Shown here: positions 8,368-17,139 of the stretch, piece by piece | Layout: each line of letters opens with the position of its first letter | Position numbering within the stretch: position 1 is the stretch's first letter | Origin: an uncultured Sphingomonadaceae bacterium | GTDB taxonomy: Bacteria > Pseudomonadota > Alphaproteobacteria > Sphingomonadales > Sphingomonadaceae | Length of the DNA stretch: 64,000 nucleotides | Reading direction: 5' to 3' | Assembly (NCBI GenBank): GCA_947494305.1 | Contig: CANLUL010000003.1 | Location: forward strand, 62,001-126,000 | Translations under genes and position numbers: made by a program | Notes under the pieces: model-generated | Seen by the model: only the letters and a program-made list of their open reading frames with translations | Database searches by the model: none | Told to the model about the DNA's origin: nothing

Positions 8368-9737
8368 AAACTCATCTCGTCATAGATCCGATTGAGATCG
8401 CCATTCCAATCGCCGTGATACCTATCGAGCAACTGGGCGGCAGGGGATTTGCCTTGTGCAACAATATCACGGAGCGGATCAAGAAACCCGCTCTCGTTAT
8501 CGCCGCTCGTGTTCAGTCTAGCGCGCGCCGTCAAACCCGCTGATGAAATTTCGAGTATCTCTTCGCCCAATTCTTTCAGCGTCTGGCCGTTGGGAATCGG
8601 CGTTTTGAGGCCGTGCTTGGGGACGTTGTTCCGCAAGTCTTCGCGCTCTTCCATTGTCCAGCCCTTCACCCGATCCCATGCCGCATCGAGCGCGGTCTGG
8701 TCATAGAGCAGGCCAACCCAGAAAGCGGGCAGCGCGCAAATCCGGTTCCACGGTCCGCCATCGGCACCGCGCATTTCCAGAAAGCTTTTCAAGCGGACTT
8801 CGGGGAATGCCGTCGAAAGATGGTCATTCCAGTCCGCCATTGTCGGTTTTTCACCCGGTGCGACCGAAAGCTCGCCTTTGAGGAAATCGCGAAAGCTTAA
8901 TCCCGCACAATCGACATATTTCCCGTCACGCACGATGAAATACATCGGCACGTCGAGCATATATTCGGTATAGCGTTCATATCCGAAATCTTCATCGAAC
9001 ACGAACGGCAGCATGCCAGTGCGATGTGGGTCTGTATCCGACCAAATATGACTGCGATAGCTTTCATAGCCATTGGGTTTGTTGTCGGTGAAGGGTGAAT
9101 TGGCAAACAGTGCCGTTGCCAACGGTTGCAACGCCAGGCCAACACGAAATTTTTGCGCCATGTCGGCTTCGCTGGAGTAATCGAGATTAACCTGAATCGT
9201 GCATGTTCTGAACATCATATCCAGGCCAAGGTTTCCGACCTTTGGCATATGGTTCATCATGATCTTATAGCGCCCCTTGGGCATGACCGACAGATCTTCG
9301 CGGCTTTTGTCGTGCCACATACCCATGCCAAGAAAAGCCTTGCCAGTCTTCTCCCCTATCGCTTTGACTTGCTGGAGATGTCGCCCGGTTTCGTTGCACG
9401 TTTGGTGCAGGTTTTCGAGCGGTGCGCCCGATAGTTCCAATTGGCCAGTCGGCTCAAGGCTAACCGCACCATCTGAACCAGAAAGCGCAATCACATTGTC
9501 GCCTTCGTAAATCGGCTCCCAACCAAATTCGGTCAGTGCCATCAATATATCGCGGATACCGCCGGGTTCTTCGTAGCTCGGAGAATGATGGTTTTTGACA
9601 CAATAGACGAATTTCTCGTGCTCTGTGCCAATGCGCCAGTCTTGTTTGGGCTTTTCACCCTTGATCATTGGCTCGAGAAGTTGGTCAAAACTCTCGATCA
9701 CAGGATCGTTGCCATTTGAAACCTGTCTTGTGCTCAT
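8364..9737 (-). CDS. gshA: Glutamate-cysteine ligase, plant/alphaproteobacterial type
   Basis: This 457-residue enzyme catalyses the first step of glutathione synthesis, joining glutamate to cysteine with ATP. The sequence has the family landmarks W-R-I-G-T-E-H-E-K-F near residue 36, L-E-P-T-G-Q-L-E-L-S-G-A-P, the M-Y-F-I-V-R-D-G segment, and G-L-L-Y-D. Length matches the plant-type GshA family rather than the E. coli type. It is a single gene on the minus strand, convergent with dinB; no gshB is within the window. Confidence 0.93.
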   Translation of the reverse strand: MSTRQVSNGNDPVIESFDQLLEPMIKGEKPKQDWRIGTEHEKFVYCVKNHHSPSYEEPGGIRDILMALTEFGWEPIYEGDNVIALSGSDGAVSLEPTGQLELSGAPLENLHQTCNETGRHLQQVKAIGEKTGKAFLGMGMWHDKSREDLSVMPKGRYKIMMNHMPKVGNLGLDMMFRTCTIQVNLDYSSEADMAQKFRVGLALQPLATALFANSPFTDNKPNGYESYRSHIWSDTDPHRTGMLPFVFDEDFGYERYTEYMLDVPMYFIVRDGKYVDCAGLSFRDFLKGELSVAPGEKPTMADWNDHLSTAFPEVRLKSFLEMRGADGGPWNRICALPAFWVGLLYDQTALDAAWDRVKGWTMEEREDLRNNVPKHGLKTPIPNGQTLKELGEEILEISSAGLTARARLNTSGDNESGFLDPLRDIVAQGKSPAAQLLDRYHGDWNGDLNRIYDEMSF

Positions 9738-9810
9738 GTGCTGGCTCTATAAAATCATCGCGGCCGATGCTACTTAAAAAAGTAATGGGCCGACAAAGTA
9801 AAACTGTTTG

Positions 9811-10392
9811 CTAGATCAGATATTTGACTGCGACAAAGCCGCCGACAAACAAAACGCCGCCGACAGTTGTGGCGAGGGCAAAATTCTTGTCGATCCATTC
9901 TTTCATCGGCGGGCCGAAATAGCGCAACAAAACCGCGACCAGGAAGAAACGTGCGGAGCGCGCCAGTATCGCTGCGGCTATGAGAATATAGAGCGGCATG
10001 GCGGTGCTACCGGCCGCAATGGTTATCACTTTGAAGGGAAGAGGTGTGAATCCGGCCAGCATCACCACAATCCAACCTTGTTCGTTGAAGCTCTGGGCAA
10101 AGCTATCAAATTTTTCACCGGCCCCATAAAAATCGAGGATTGCGGTGCCAACCGTTTCAAAAAGAAAGAAGCCGATCGCATAGCCCAAAAGCGCGCCCAG
10201 CACCGATGAAACTGTGCAGATAAAGGCATACCAATAAGCACGTTCCGGTTTTGCCAGACACATCGGTGCCAGCATGACATCGGGCGGAATTGGGAAGAAG
10301 CTCGATTCCATAAAGCTGATCCCGGACAACCATTTGGTGGCTTGGGGATGGCCAGCCTTATCCAGCATCCATTCGTAGAGGCGCTTAAGCAT
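9811..10392 (-). CDS. YqaA/DedA-like membrane protein
   Basis: This 193-residue integral membrane protein has about four to five hydrophobic segments. It shows the SNARE-associated/DedA-type features E-S-S-F-F-P-I-P-P-D-V and, near the middle, F-T-P-L-P-F-K-V-I-T-I-A-A-G, which are characteristic of the YqaA subgroup. DedA relatives are implicated in lipid-carrier recycling and membrane homeostasis, but the exact role of YqaA proteins is not settled. It lies downstream of the alanine symporter on the same strand, separated from it by a palindromic intergenic element. Confidence 0.85.
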   Translation of the reverse strand: MLKRLYEWMLDKAGHPQATKWLSGISFMESSFFPIPPDVMLAPMCLAKPERAYWYAFICTVSSVLGALLGYAIGFFLFETVGTAILDFYGAGEKFDSFAQSFNEQGWIVVMLAGFTPLPFKVITIAAGSTAMPLYILIAAAILARSARFFLVAVLLRYFGPPMKEWIDKNFALATTVGGVLFVGGFVAVKYLI

Positions 10393-10403
10393 GTATCAAA
10401 ATT

Positions 10404-10476
10404 CCGTCAGGGTTGGACTTGTCGAAACCTGCCTATAAACGAGAAGCATTGTTCGACAAGCTTGGGAATAACGGCC
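10404..10476. repeat. Degenerate interspersed palindrome (REP-like)
   Basis: In the 100-base gap between two minus-strand genes, CTTGTCGAA (10418-10426) pairs perfectly with TTCGACAAG (10452-10460), flanked by CCGT and ACGG ends. The 'acttgtcgaa...ttcgacaagc' layout resembles short interspersed palindromes common in alphaproteobacterial genomes. No U tract follows, so a terminator role is less likely. Confidence 0.5.
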
Positions 10477-10492
10477 TTTTCTGAATTTTTCA

Positions 10493-12049
10493 TCAATGAC
10501 CGGCGGCACCACTCACTTCTTCGGTCAGTTCAGTTGGCGTTTCCCGGCCATGGTCAGTCCCAGCACTGCGTTCGCCGCGGGCCAGTGCGAATACGACACC
10601 GGACAGAGCGAGCAAGGCGATGATGTTAGGGAATGTCATGGCTGCGTTGGAAATATCACCGAGGCGCCAGACCAGTTCGAGGTCCTGATAAGAACCGACG
10701 TAAATCACTACACACCAAGCGACCCGCCAAAGGAGATGCAACCGTGCTTCGCCTTTCAGACTGGATCCCGGGAATAGATCATAAAGATATGTGATCGCGC
10801 GCTCACCATAATAGCTCCATGTGAGCAAGGTGGTGAAAACGAACAAGATCAGCGCTACCGATACGATCAACGTGCCGATGGGAATGCCGATAACAGGCCA
10901 AGGGAACGCCGCTGCATAAGCGCCAGAGGTCATGGCAAAGCCATTGAGATCCGACTGCCAGGCATGCTCGACAACCTGTTTGACGCCATTGGCATCGGTG
11001 ACGGTGAAGTCGCCAGCCACGGTTAGCATGACCAGCGCGGTCATGGTGCAGATGACGATTGTGTCGATAAACGTACCCATCATCGCAAAACGGCCTTGAG
11101 CCGCCGGATCATTTGTTTGCGCAACGGCGTGGGCGATTGGCGTTGAACCTTGTCCCGCCTCATTGGAAAACAGCCCGCGAGCCACACCGGCGCGGATCGC
11201 AATCATTATCATCGCGCCAAGAAAACCACCCGTTGCGGCATCATAACCAAATGCACCGGCAAAAATGCGCGAGAAGGTTTCCGGCAAATAAGGTAGGTTG
11301 ATCATCAGCGCGACAAAAGCCATCACCAGATAAAGACCCGCCATCCAAGGGACGATTGTTTCGGCGACTTTACCGATCGACTTGATACCACCGATAATCA
11401 CCGCAAAAACGGCTATAGCAGCAACTGCGCCACCGACCCATTCCTCGACGCCAAATAGCTCGTTGGCACTATCGCCCAGACTATTGGCTTGAATGCCGTT
11501 TCCGGTAACCAGTGCCGAGAATAGCGCGCCCAGACAGAATAGCACTGCCAGCCAGGTCCATTTTGGTCCAAGGCCGTAGGTAATGTATGTCATCGGTCCG
11601 CCGCGGTAGGTGCCTGCCTCGGTTTTTTCGCGGAAACGAACGGCGAGGGAGCCTTCGGCAAAAGCCAAAGCCATGCCAAACAAAGCGGTGACCCACATCC
11701 AGAATATCGCTCCCGGTCCGCCGAGCGTTATGGCTGTCGCCACACCTGCCAGGTTACCAGTGCCAACCTGTCCTGAAAGAGCAGTAGACAAGGCAGCAAA
11801 GGGAGAGATTTCTCCGGCGCCCTTGCCATCAGATTTCTTGAACAGGCCTGCCAGCGCAGGGAAAAGACGGCGTAGTGGATAGCCCTTCAAGCCGATCATG
11901 AAATAGATGCCAGCGCCCAAGAGAATGACCACCATCGGCGGGATGGGAAGCACTTCTGCTCCGTTCCAGGTACCGCCCCAGATGAAATCTGAAACGTTGG
12001 TGACATTGTTGATTGCGGCTTCTGCGCTCGTCATTGGTGCTGCACTCAT
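10493..12049 (-). CDS. AGCS-family sodium:alanine symporter
   Basis: The product is a polytopic inner-membrane transporter of 518 residues. Family landmarks are S-G-Q-V-G-T-G-N-L-A-G-V-A-T-A early, G-G-P-M-T-Y-I, and V-A-R-G-L-F-S-N-E-A-G-Q-G-S in the second half, which together typify alanine or glycine:cation symporters. The ATG at 12049 has a strong GGGGAGAA site; the longer in-frame start at 12151 would add a non-membrane 34-residue tail and lacks such a site. It imports small neutral amino acids with Na+. The C-terminal tail is charged and cytoplasmic. It is divergent from the DUF2855 gene. Confidence 0.9.
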   Translation of the reverse strand: MSAAPMTSAEAAINNVTNVSDFIWGGTWNGAEVLPIPPMVVILLGAGIYFMIGLKGYPLRRLFPALAGLFKKSDGKGAGEISPFAALSTALSGQVGTGNLAGVATAITLGGPGAIFWMWVTALFGMALAFAEGSLAVRFREKTEAGTYRGGPMTYITYGLGPKWTWLAVLFCLGALFSALVTGNGIQANSLGDSANELFGVEEWVGGAVAAIAVFAVIIGGIKSIGKVAETIVPWMAGLYLVMAFVALMINLPYLPETFSRIFAGAFGYDAATGGFLGAMIMIAIRAGVARGLFSNEAGQGSTPIAHAVAQTNDPAAQGRFAMMGTFIDTIVICTMTALVMLTVAGDFTVTDANGVKQVVEHAWQSDLNGFAMTSGAYAAAFPWPVIGIPIGTLIVSVALILFVFTTLLTWSYYGERAITYLYDLFPGSSLKGEARLHLLWRVAWCVVIYVGSYQDLELVWRLGDISNAAMTFPNIIALLALSGVVFALARGERSAGTDHGRETPTELTEEVSGAAGH

Positions 12050-12192
12050 GAAATTCTCCCCGATCACGCGATTTTGGTACGCGTTATCTATTTGTTGCTG
12101 CCGGATTAGCAGTGAACGAAATTTTCGCAAATGCTTTTGCGAAACCGCCATCAGTGCCTATGAGTGATCCAAACATGAACGGAGTATAGAAT

Positions 12193-13257
12193 ATGAATAG
12201 TCTGTGGGTGAAGAAAGACGAGTTGGACAAAAGCGAATGGCATGGAGCCGAGGCAACAGATCTGGCCGATGGACAAATTTTGCTGCAGGTGGAAAAATAC
12301 GCACTGACCGCGAACAACATCACCTATGCCGCCGTGGGCGATGGATTTGGCTATTGGAATTTCTTTCCAACCGGTGATGCCGAGTGGGGCATCGTTCCGG
12401 TTTGGGGTTTTGCGCAGGTTGTCGCATCTGAAAATGTTGATGTTCAGGTGGGTGAGCGGGTCTACGGCTATCTGCCAATGGGCTCGCATCTGGTTGTCAG
12501 CCCTGGCAGCATCTCCGATGCTGGTTTTGTCGATATGGCAGAACACCGCCAAGGTTTGGCCATTATTTACAATCAATATCATCGGCTGGGTACTGAGCAA
12601 GGCGCGCTCGAAGCAGAACGGGCGATTTTCCAGCCGCTGTTTACGACCAGCTTTCTTATTGAGGACTTTATGCGCAGCGCAGATTGGTTCGGTGCAGAAG
12701 CTTTGGTGCTGACCAGCGCGTCTTCAAAAACTGGATTGGGATTGGCACAGGTTGTAAAGAATCTTAGTCCATCGATCAAACGCATTGGTCTTACCTCTGC
12801 AGGCAATGTAGATTTTGTTACGAAAACCGGATTATACGATCAAGTTCTAACCTATGACCAATTGGATCAGGCTGATGCTGGGCAACTGACGGTTTCCGTA
12901 GATTTTGCCGGCAACGGAAAATTGTTAGCCAATATCCATGCGCATTGGGGCGACAATTTGAAATTCAGCTCTCTGGTTGGGGTCACTCACATTGACGACC
13001 GTGGTAGTGCGGATGATCTGGCTGATCCGAAGCCAGAACTGTTCTTTGCGCCAACTGCGGCTGAGTCTTTGATCGGGAAAATTGGCCCAATTGAATTTCG
13101 TGCGCGGGTTGATGCCGAGTTTGCGATCTTTGTTAAAAATGCCAGTGACTATTTGCATGTAGAAAATCTGGAAGGGTCTGAAGCCCTGCAAAGCGCTTAT
13201 CTAAAAATGTTGGCCAATGAGGTTGCACCCAGCCGCGGTCTGATGTGTCATTTCTGA
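12193..13257 (+). CDS. DUF2855 family protein (medium-chain-reductase-like)
   Basis: This 354-residue cytosolic protein is recognised as DUF2855. N-terminal landmarks are L-T-A-N-N-I-T-Y-A-A-x-G-D, W-G-I-V-P-V-W-G-F-A, and G-E-R-V-Y-G-Y-L-P-M-G, resembling the GroES-like half of quinone oxidoreductases. A nucleotide-fold region with T-S-A-S-S-K-T-G-L-G follows near residue 175. No zinc-binding cysteines are seen. The reaction is unknown. A GGAG site precedes the ATG. The neighbouring patatin gene starts 79 bases downstream and could be co-transcribed. Confidence 0.8.
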   Translation: MNSLWVKKDELDKSEWHGAEATDLADGQILLQVEKYALTANNITYAAVGDGFGYWNFFPTGDAEWGIVPVWGFAQVVASENVDVQVGERVYGYLPMGSHLVVSPGSISDAGFVDMAEHRQGLAIIYNQYHRLGTEQGALEAERAIFQPLFTTSFLIEDFMRSADWFGAEALVLTSASSKTGLGLAQVVKNLSPSIKRIGLTSAGNVDFVTKTGLYDQVLTYDQLDQADAGQLTVSVDFAGNGKLLANIHAHWGDNLKFSSLVGVTHIDDRGSADDLADPKPELFFAPTAAESLIGKIGPIEFRARVDAEFAIFVKNASDYLHVENLEGSEALQSAYLKMLANEVAPSRGLMCHF

Positions 13258-13336
13258 TTGATTGCGAAACCCTTGATTCTTTTGGATCAAGTCGGGATAA
13301 TCGCGTCTGTCGGGTCGCACCGGTGGAGTTCATTCG

Positions 13337-15130
13337 ATGAATGATGATGTGAATACGCCTAGCCTTGCTCGTCACAGCTTGTTCGCTAACGTGGCATCCG
13401 ATGCGTTGCATGCATTGGAAGCGGCTTCAGAGATAGAAAACATCTCAGGCGGAGAGCCATTGGTTTCGCAGGGCGAAGATGCGGATGCTCTGTATTTTGT
13501 TGAATCCGGACGCTTTCGCGTTGTGGTGAACAAGGTGCGCATTGTCGCCCATATTGAAACCGGAGAGGCTGTCGGTGAATTGGCTTTTTTTGCTGGAGGG
13601 AAGCGTACTGCTGATGTCGTTGCTACACGGGATTCGCACGTCCGGAAAGTATCGCGCAGTGCGTTTGATGAAATAGCGCAGAAATATCCTGAACTGAATG
13701 CGGCGATGCTCAAATTGGTGTCAGAACGTTTGGCGGTTGCGACTGCCCGCACATCGGCGATGTCCACTAATATGCCGCGGGTTATAGCCATATTGCCCGC
13801 TGGCACCACACAACTTCCGGATGGTTTTCTGGTCCGGCTTGCCAATGCATTCGAGGCGACGGTCGGTGGTGAAACGCCGATCATTCCGGTCGACCGGGCG
13901 ACTAGCGAAGCATCAGATCGCTCGGCCTATCAGACCTGGCTGGCTGAACAGGAAAGCAAAGGTGCTTATGTTCTGGTCGACGGCAGCGGCGGTGATGAAT
14001 GGGGTGAAATGATCTGCCGCAATGCCGACGCGTTGTTGATGGTCGGACGGCCTGGGACGTTTGATCCGGAGCCCAGCGCGATGGAACAAACGGCCATGCG
14101 TTGGGTGGCTGAACCACAACGGACAGTTTTGTTGTTGCGGTCAAAGCAAAGCAAGTTGATCAGCAAAAGCGCGGAATGGATCGATCCCCGCAGTCCCAAA
14201 TTGCACCACCATGTTGCTTTGGACAGCGAAGATGATTTCAACAAAGTCGCACGCTTCCTGACTGGTCGGGCTGTGGGCGTAGTTCTGGCTGGCGGCGGTG
14301 CGCTAGGCTGTGCACATTTGGGCGTAATTAAAGCGTTGCGACAGGCGGATATTCCGATTGACTATATTGGCGGTGCCAGCGCTGGTGCAGCAATGGGCGG
14401 AGCCATTGCCCGCGGAATGACCGTTGACGAAACATTGGATCAAATGGAAGCCATGTTTATTGATGCAAAGGCGATGAAGCGCGTTACGCTGCCGCTCTAT
14501 TCTTTGCTCGATCCGACGGTCTTCGATAGAGAGTTACGAACGCGCTACGGCACCAAAGATATTGCCGACCAACCGATTAATTTCTTTGGCGTTTCCACTA
14601 ACCTGTCGACCAATGGCCTGCATATTCATCGCCGCGGCCCCCTATGGGAATGTGTGCGGGCATCGGGTTCGCTACCTACTATATTGCCGCCTTTTATTGA
14701 TAGTGATGGTAATATATTGGTCGATGGCGGGGTATTGGACAATGTGCCTGTGAAGGTCATGCATGATCTGAAAACCGGCCCCAATATCGTTGTCACTCTG
14801 GGCGATCCCAATGAGGTTTGGCGGACAGAGGTGGAATATGAAGCGGTACGTGGGCGATGGACTTTGATGAAAGATGTCCTCTTGCGACGCAAGAGAGATG
14901 CCGAGTTTCCATCTATCGTTGAAATAATGTCCCGTTCGATGGTGGTAGCGAGCCGTATGGCCTCCAAGGAGATGCTTGGCGAGCAGGATATTTTGGTAAA
15001 CCCACCTATTATTCCAAATATGCAGATACTGGACTGGCATCTCGGTCGAGAATTGGCGGAAATGGCGGCAGAATACATAACAGAGCAGGTTTTGATCAGT
15101 GCTGATTTCAAGGATAATTTTACCAAATAG
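13337..15130 (+). CDS. Cyclic-nucleotide-binding domain plus patatin-like phospholipase (NTE/RssA type)
   Basis: This 597-residue protein has two parts. Residues about 10-130 form a cyclic-nucleotide-binding (CAP_ED) domain with G-E-A-V-G-E-L-A-F-F and a following R-T-A pattern. Residues about 310-500 form a patatin lipase domain: oxyanion motif G-G-G-A-L-G (about 318), nucleophile elbow G-A-S-A-G (serine about 347) and the catalytic D-G-G (about 463). Such NTE-like proteins hydrolyse membrane (lyso)phospholipids and may be gated by the N-terminal domain. There is no signal peptide, so it is probably cytosolic or peripheral. The GGTGGAG site supports the start. It is the last gene before the GTA cluster; whether its activity matters for particle release is speculation. 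Confidence 0.88.
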   Translation: MNDDVNTPSLARHSLFANVASDALHALEAASEIENISGGEPLVSQGEDADALYFVESGRFRVVVNKVRIVAHIETGEAVGELAFFAGGKRTADVVATRDSHVRKVSRSAFDEIAQKYPELNAAMLKLVSERLAVATARTSAMSTNMPRVIAILPAGTTQLPDGFLVRLANAFEATVGGETPIIPVDRATSEASDRSAYQTWLAEQESKGAYVLVDGSGGDEWGEMICRNADALLMVGRPGTFDPEPSAMEQTAMRWVAEPQRTVLLLRSKQSKLISKSAEWIDPRSPKLHHHVALDSEDDFNKVARFLTGRAVGVVLAGGGALGCAHLGVIKALRQADIPIDYIGGASAGAAMGGAIARGMTVDETLDQMEAMFIDAKAMKRVTLPLYSLLDPTVFDRELRTRYGTKDIADQPINFFGVSTNLSTNGLHIHRRGPLWECVRASGSLPTILPPFIDSDGNILVDGGVLDNVPVKVMHDLKTGPNIVVTLGDPNEVWRTEVEYEAVRGRWTLMKDVLLRRKRDAEFPSIVEIMSRSMVVASRMASKEMLGEQDILVNPPIIPNMQILDWHLGRELAEMAAEYITEQVLISADFKDNFTK

Positions 15131-15140
15131 GTAAAAATTA

Positions 15141-15169
15141 TTGACATCGTCACGCTGTTTAGGTACATA
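15141..15169 (+). promoter_or_regulatory. Sigma-70-like promoter at the head of the GTA leader
   Basis: TTGACA (15141-15146), a 17-base spacer, and TACATA (15164-15169) lie 10 bases after the patatin stop codon. The -35 box is consensus and the -10 box partial. It is the best promoter candidate in the gap before the GTA genes, and transcription would start near 15176. A strong-spaced promoter followed within 90 bases by a hairpin and T tract suggests either a small RNA or an attenuated leader. Confidence 0.55.
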
Positions 15170-15175
15170 TCAAGA

Positions 15176-15264
15176 ACATCGAGAAAAAGTGATTCGGGCT
15201 GACAGGCTCTGAACGACGTACCGCGAAATTGTGCGAACCGTCTTTCAGGCGGTCGGCCTTTTTT
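15176..15264 (+). ncRNA. Candidate small RNA or GTA operon leader ending in a terminator-like hairpin
   Basis: The segment between the TTGACA/TACATA promoter and the T run is about 90 bases, has no convincing open reading frame, and ends in the hairpin described at 15237-15264. It does not match SRP RNA, tmRNA, 6S or tRNA patterns. Either it is an independent small RNA or the untranslated leader of the GTA transcript, in which case the hairpin would be an attenuator. Confidence 0.35.
15237..15264 (+). terminator. Terminator-like hairpin upstream of the first GTA gene
   Basis: ACCGTC (15237-15242) pairs with GGCGGT (15248-15253), with one G-T wobble, around a TTTCA loop. CGGCC and six T residues (15259-15264) follow. 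The T run starts five bases after the stem, so efficiency may be modest. It lies between the only good promoter candidate and the first GTA gene. Confidence 0.5.
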
Positions 15265-15282
15265 GTGACCAGTGTATGGGGG

Positions 15283-15301
15283 CTACTCTGGAGTGGAGTA
15301 G
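15283..15301 (+). promoter_or_regulatory. Inverted repeat over the ribosome-binding site of the first GTA gene
   Basis: CTACTC (15283-15288) and GAGTAG (15296-15301) form a 6-bp stem around TGGAGTG. The stem-loop includes the GGAGTGGAG ribosome site for the ATG at 15305. It could restrict translation as RNA or serve as a DNA operator; neither is shown. Confidence 0.4.
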
Positions 15302-15304
15302 TGA

Positions 15305-15790
15305 ATGTCCAAAAATCCGGTACAGCTTAAACGCGATATCAAACGAAAGAAAAAATTCCTCAAACACCTGGCGATGAGTTCGCATGTCACCCAATCCGCG
15401 AGAGCAGCGAACATTCCAATCTCTACGCTCTACCTTTGGCGTGAGCGGGATGCCGAATTTCTGGAAGACTGGCTAATCGCGCTCTCTGCGGGATATGAAT
15501 TGCTGGAAATGGAATTGCTGCACCGCGCCCGAAACGGCGTCGAGAAACCTGTTTTTCGCAACGGAGAAAAGGTCGCAACAGTGAAGGAATATGACAATGG
15601 CCTGGCGTTTCGATTATTGATGGCGCACAAGGATTTGGTCGCCAAAACACGGGCCGCTCGAGCTGAAAATACCGATAGGACGACCCAGCTACGCCAAACC
15701 CTGGATCAGAAAATAAACCAGATGCGCGAACGGCTGCAAAACCGTGAAGATTTCAACGGAAATATCAAGCACGGCAGTAATTCTGCATGA
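15305..15790 (+). CDS. GTA small terminase subunit (gp1-like), helix-turn-helix protein
   Basis: This 161-residue protein is at the first position of the cluster and overlaps the large terminase by 4 bases. A helix-turn-helix-like stretch (about 22-50: T-Q-S-A-R-A-A-N-I-P-I-S-T-L-Y-L-W-R) is followed by helical, charged sequence ending in a probable coiled coil (about 110-150). Layout and position fit a small terminase, which recruits DNA to the packaging motor. RcGTA gp1 is shorter (about 106 residues) and packages host DNA with little specificity. Whether the recognisable DNA-binding region here gives sequence preference is unknown. Confidence 0.7.
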   Translation: MSKNPVQLKRDIKRKKKFLKHLAMSSHVTQSARAANIPISTLYLWRERDAEFLEDWLIALSAGYELLEMELLHRARNGVEKPVFRNGEKVATVKEYDNGLAFRLLMAHKDLVAKTRAARAENTDRTTQLRQTLDQKINQMRERLQNREDFNGNIKHGSNSA

Positions 15791-17100
15791 GCCGTGTCTC
15801 GACGGCGACTCTTCTTGCAAGACTAACCAACGAAGAACAGGCCGCGTTTCTCGCCGGACTGTCTTCGTTTGATCTGGAAAAATTAATGCACAGCTGGAAA
15901 GTTTGGGCACGGCCGGATCAGATTGCGCCAAAAGGACATTGGGCAACCTGGATGATTATGGCCGGGCGCGGGTTTGGCAAGACCAGGGCTGGCGCCGAAT
16001 GGGTGCGGTCCATTGCCGAGCAAAATGGCGATGCCCGCTTTGCCCTGGTCGGGGCCAATTTTGCCGAAGTAAGAACCGTGATGGTGGAAGGAGAAAGCGG
16101 TCTATTATCCATCGCACCATCCTTTAATCGTCCGTTATGGGAGCCTTCTCTAAAGCGGGTGCAATGGTCAAATGGCGCGGAGGCGCGGCTCTATTCTGCT
16201 GCGGAACCCGAAGGCTTGCGTGGGCCTCAACATAGTCACGCCTGGTGTGATGAGATTGCCAAATGGATGAATAATGCCGGTCAGGCCGTTGCGACCTGGG
16301 ACAATTTGAAAATGGGATTGCGGTTAGGGAAATGGCCGCAAACGGTGGCCACAACAACGCCGCGACCAGTGCCGCTGGTTCGGAAGCTGGTAAAGGATAG
16401 TGCCGCCGTGATTACCAAGGGCCGAACAATCGACAATGAGTTAAACCTGCCCGAGGCATTTTTGACGGCGATGGCCATTGATTATGCGGGTACGCGATTG
16501 GGCCGGCAGGAACTGGACGGAGAGTTGATCGAAGAGTTGGAGGGCGCTTTGTGGACGCGTTCCATGATCGAAGCTTGTCTGATTGATGAGGTACCCAGCT
16601 TCGTTCGGATTGTGGTGGCGGTTGATCCCCCTGCATCCGCCAATGGTGATGCGTGCGGGATTATCGTTGCGGCGCTGGGCCACGACCGAAAAGCCTATGT
16701 TCTTGCCGATTGCAGTACCGAAAAGCCAAGTCCGGAAAAATGGGCAAGGGCCGTTGCGGATGCTGCGGCACTATGGGATGCCGACCGGGTGATTGCGGAA
16801 GCCAATCAAGGCGGTGCGATGGTGAAGTCAGTCTTGCAGGCTGCGGATATCTCACTGCCGGTCAAGTTGGTCCATGCATCGCGGGGCAAGGTGGCGCGAG
16901 CGGAACCGGTTGCAGCGCTATATGAAAATGATCGCGTTCACCATATCTGCGCCTTCCCTCGACTGGAGGATGAGCTTTGCGGTTTGATGATCGGCGGAGC
17001 CTATGAAGGACCAGGCCGGTCCCCGGACCGCGCCGATGCGTTGGTTTGGGCGTTGACGGAATTGATGTTGGGAAAGAAGAACGAACCGCGGGTTCGATGA
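15787..17100 (+). CDS. GTA large terminase (packaging ATPase/nuclease, gp2-like)
   Basis: This 437-residue motor protein pumps DNA into the capsid and cuts it. The Walker A-like motif A-G-R-G-F-G-K-T-R is at 59-67, the Walker B acidic pair D-E at 155-156, and a motor coupling region with T-T-T-P-R-P is near 190. The C-terminal RNase H-like nuclease begins with V-A-V-D-P-P (D280) and ends with R-A-D-A-L-V-W-A-L near 415. All key residues are present, so it is not visibly decayed. Its start overlaps the stop of the small terminase (ATGA), indicating translational coupling; the portal follows after 39 bases. Confidence 0.93.
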   Translation: MSRVSTATLLARLTNEEQAAFLAGLSSFDLEKLMHSWKVWARPDQIAPKGHWATWMIMAGRGFGKTRAGAEWVRSIAEQNGDARFALVGANFAEVRTVMVEGESGLLSIAPSFNRPLWEPSLKRVQWSNGAEARLYSAAEPEGLRGPQHSHAWCDEIAKWMNNAGQAVATWDNLKMGLRLGKWPQTVATTTPRPVPLVRKLVKDSAAVITKGRTIDNELNLPEAFLTAMAIDYAGTRLGRQELDGELIEELEGALWTRSMIEACLIDEVPSFVRIVVAVDPPASANGDACGIIVAALGHDRKAYVLADCSTEKPSPEKWARAVADAAALWDADRVIAEANQGGAMVKSVLQAADISLPVKLVHASRGKVARAEPVAALYENDRVHHICAFPRLEDELCGLMIGGAYEGPGRSPDRADALVWALTELMLGKKNEPRVR

Positions 17101-17139
17101 ATTCTCCGGTCTTCGCCGGGGCACGGATAGGGAAAAAAT

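Noticed and set aside
15176-15264. tRNA, SRP RNA, 6S RNA or tmRNA in the GTA leader
   Set aside because: No T-loop GTTCRA context, no acceptor stem pairing and none of the conserved motifs of those RNAs are present.
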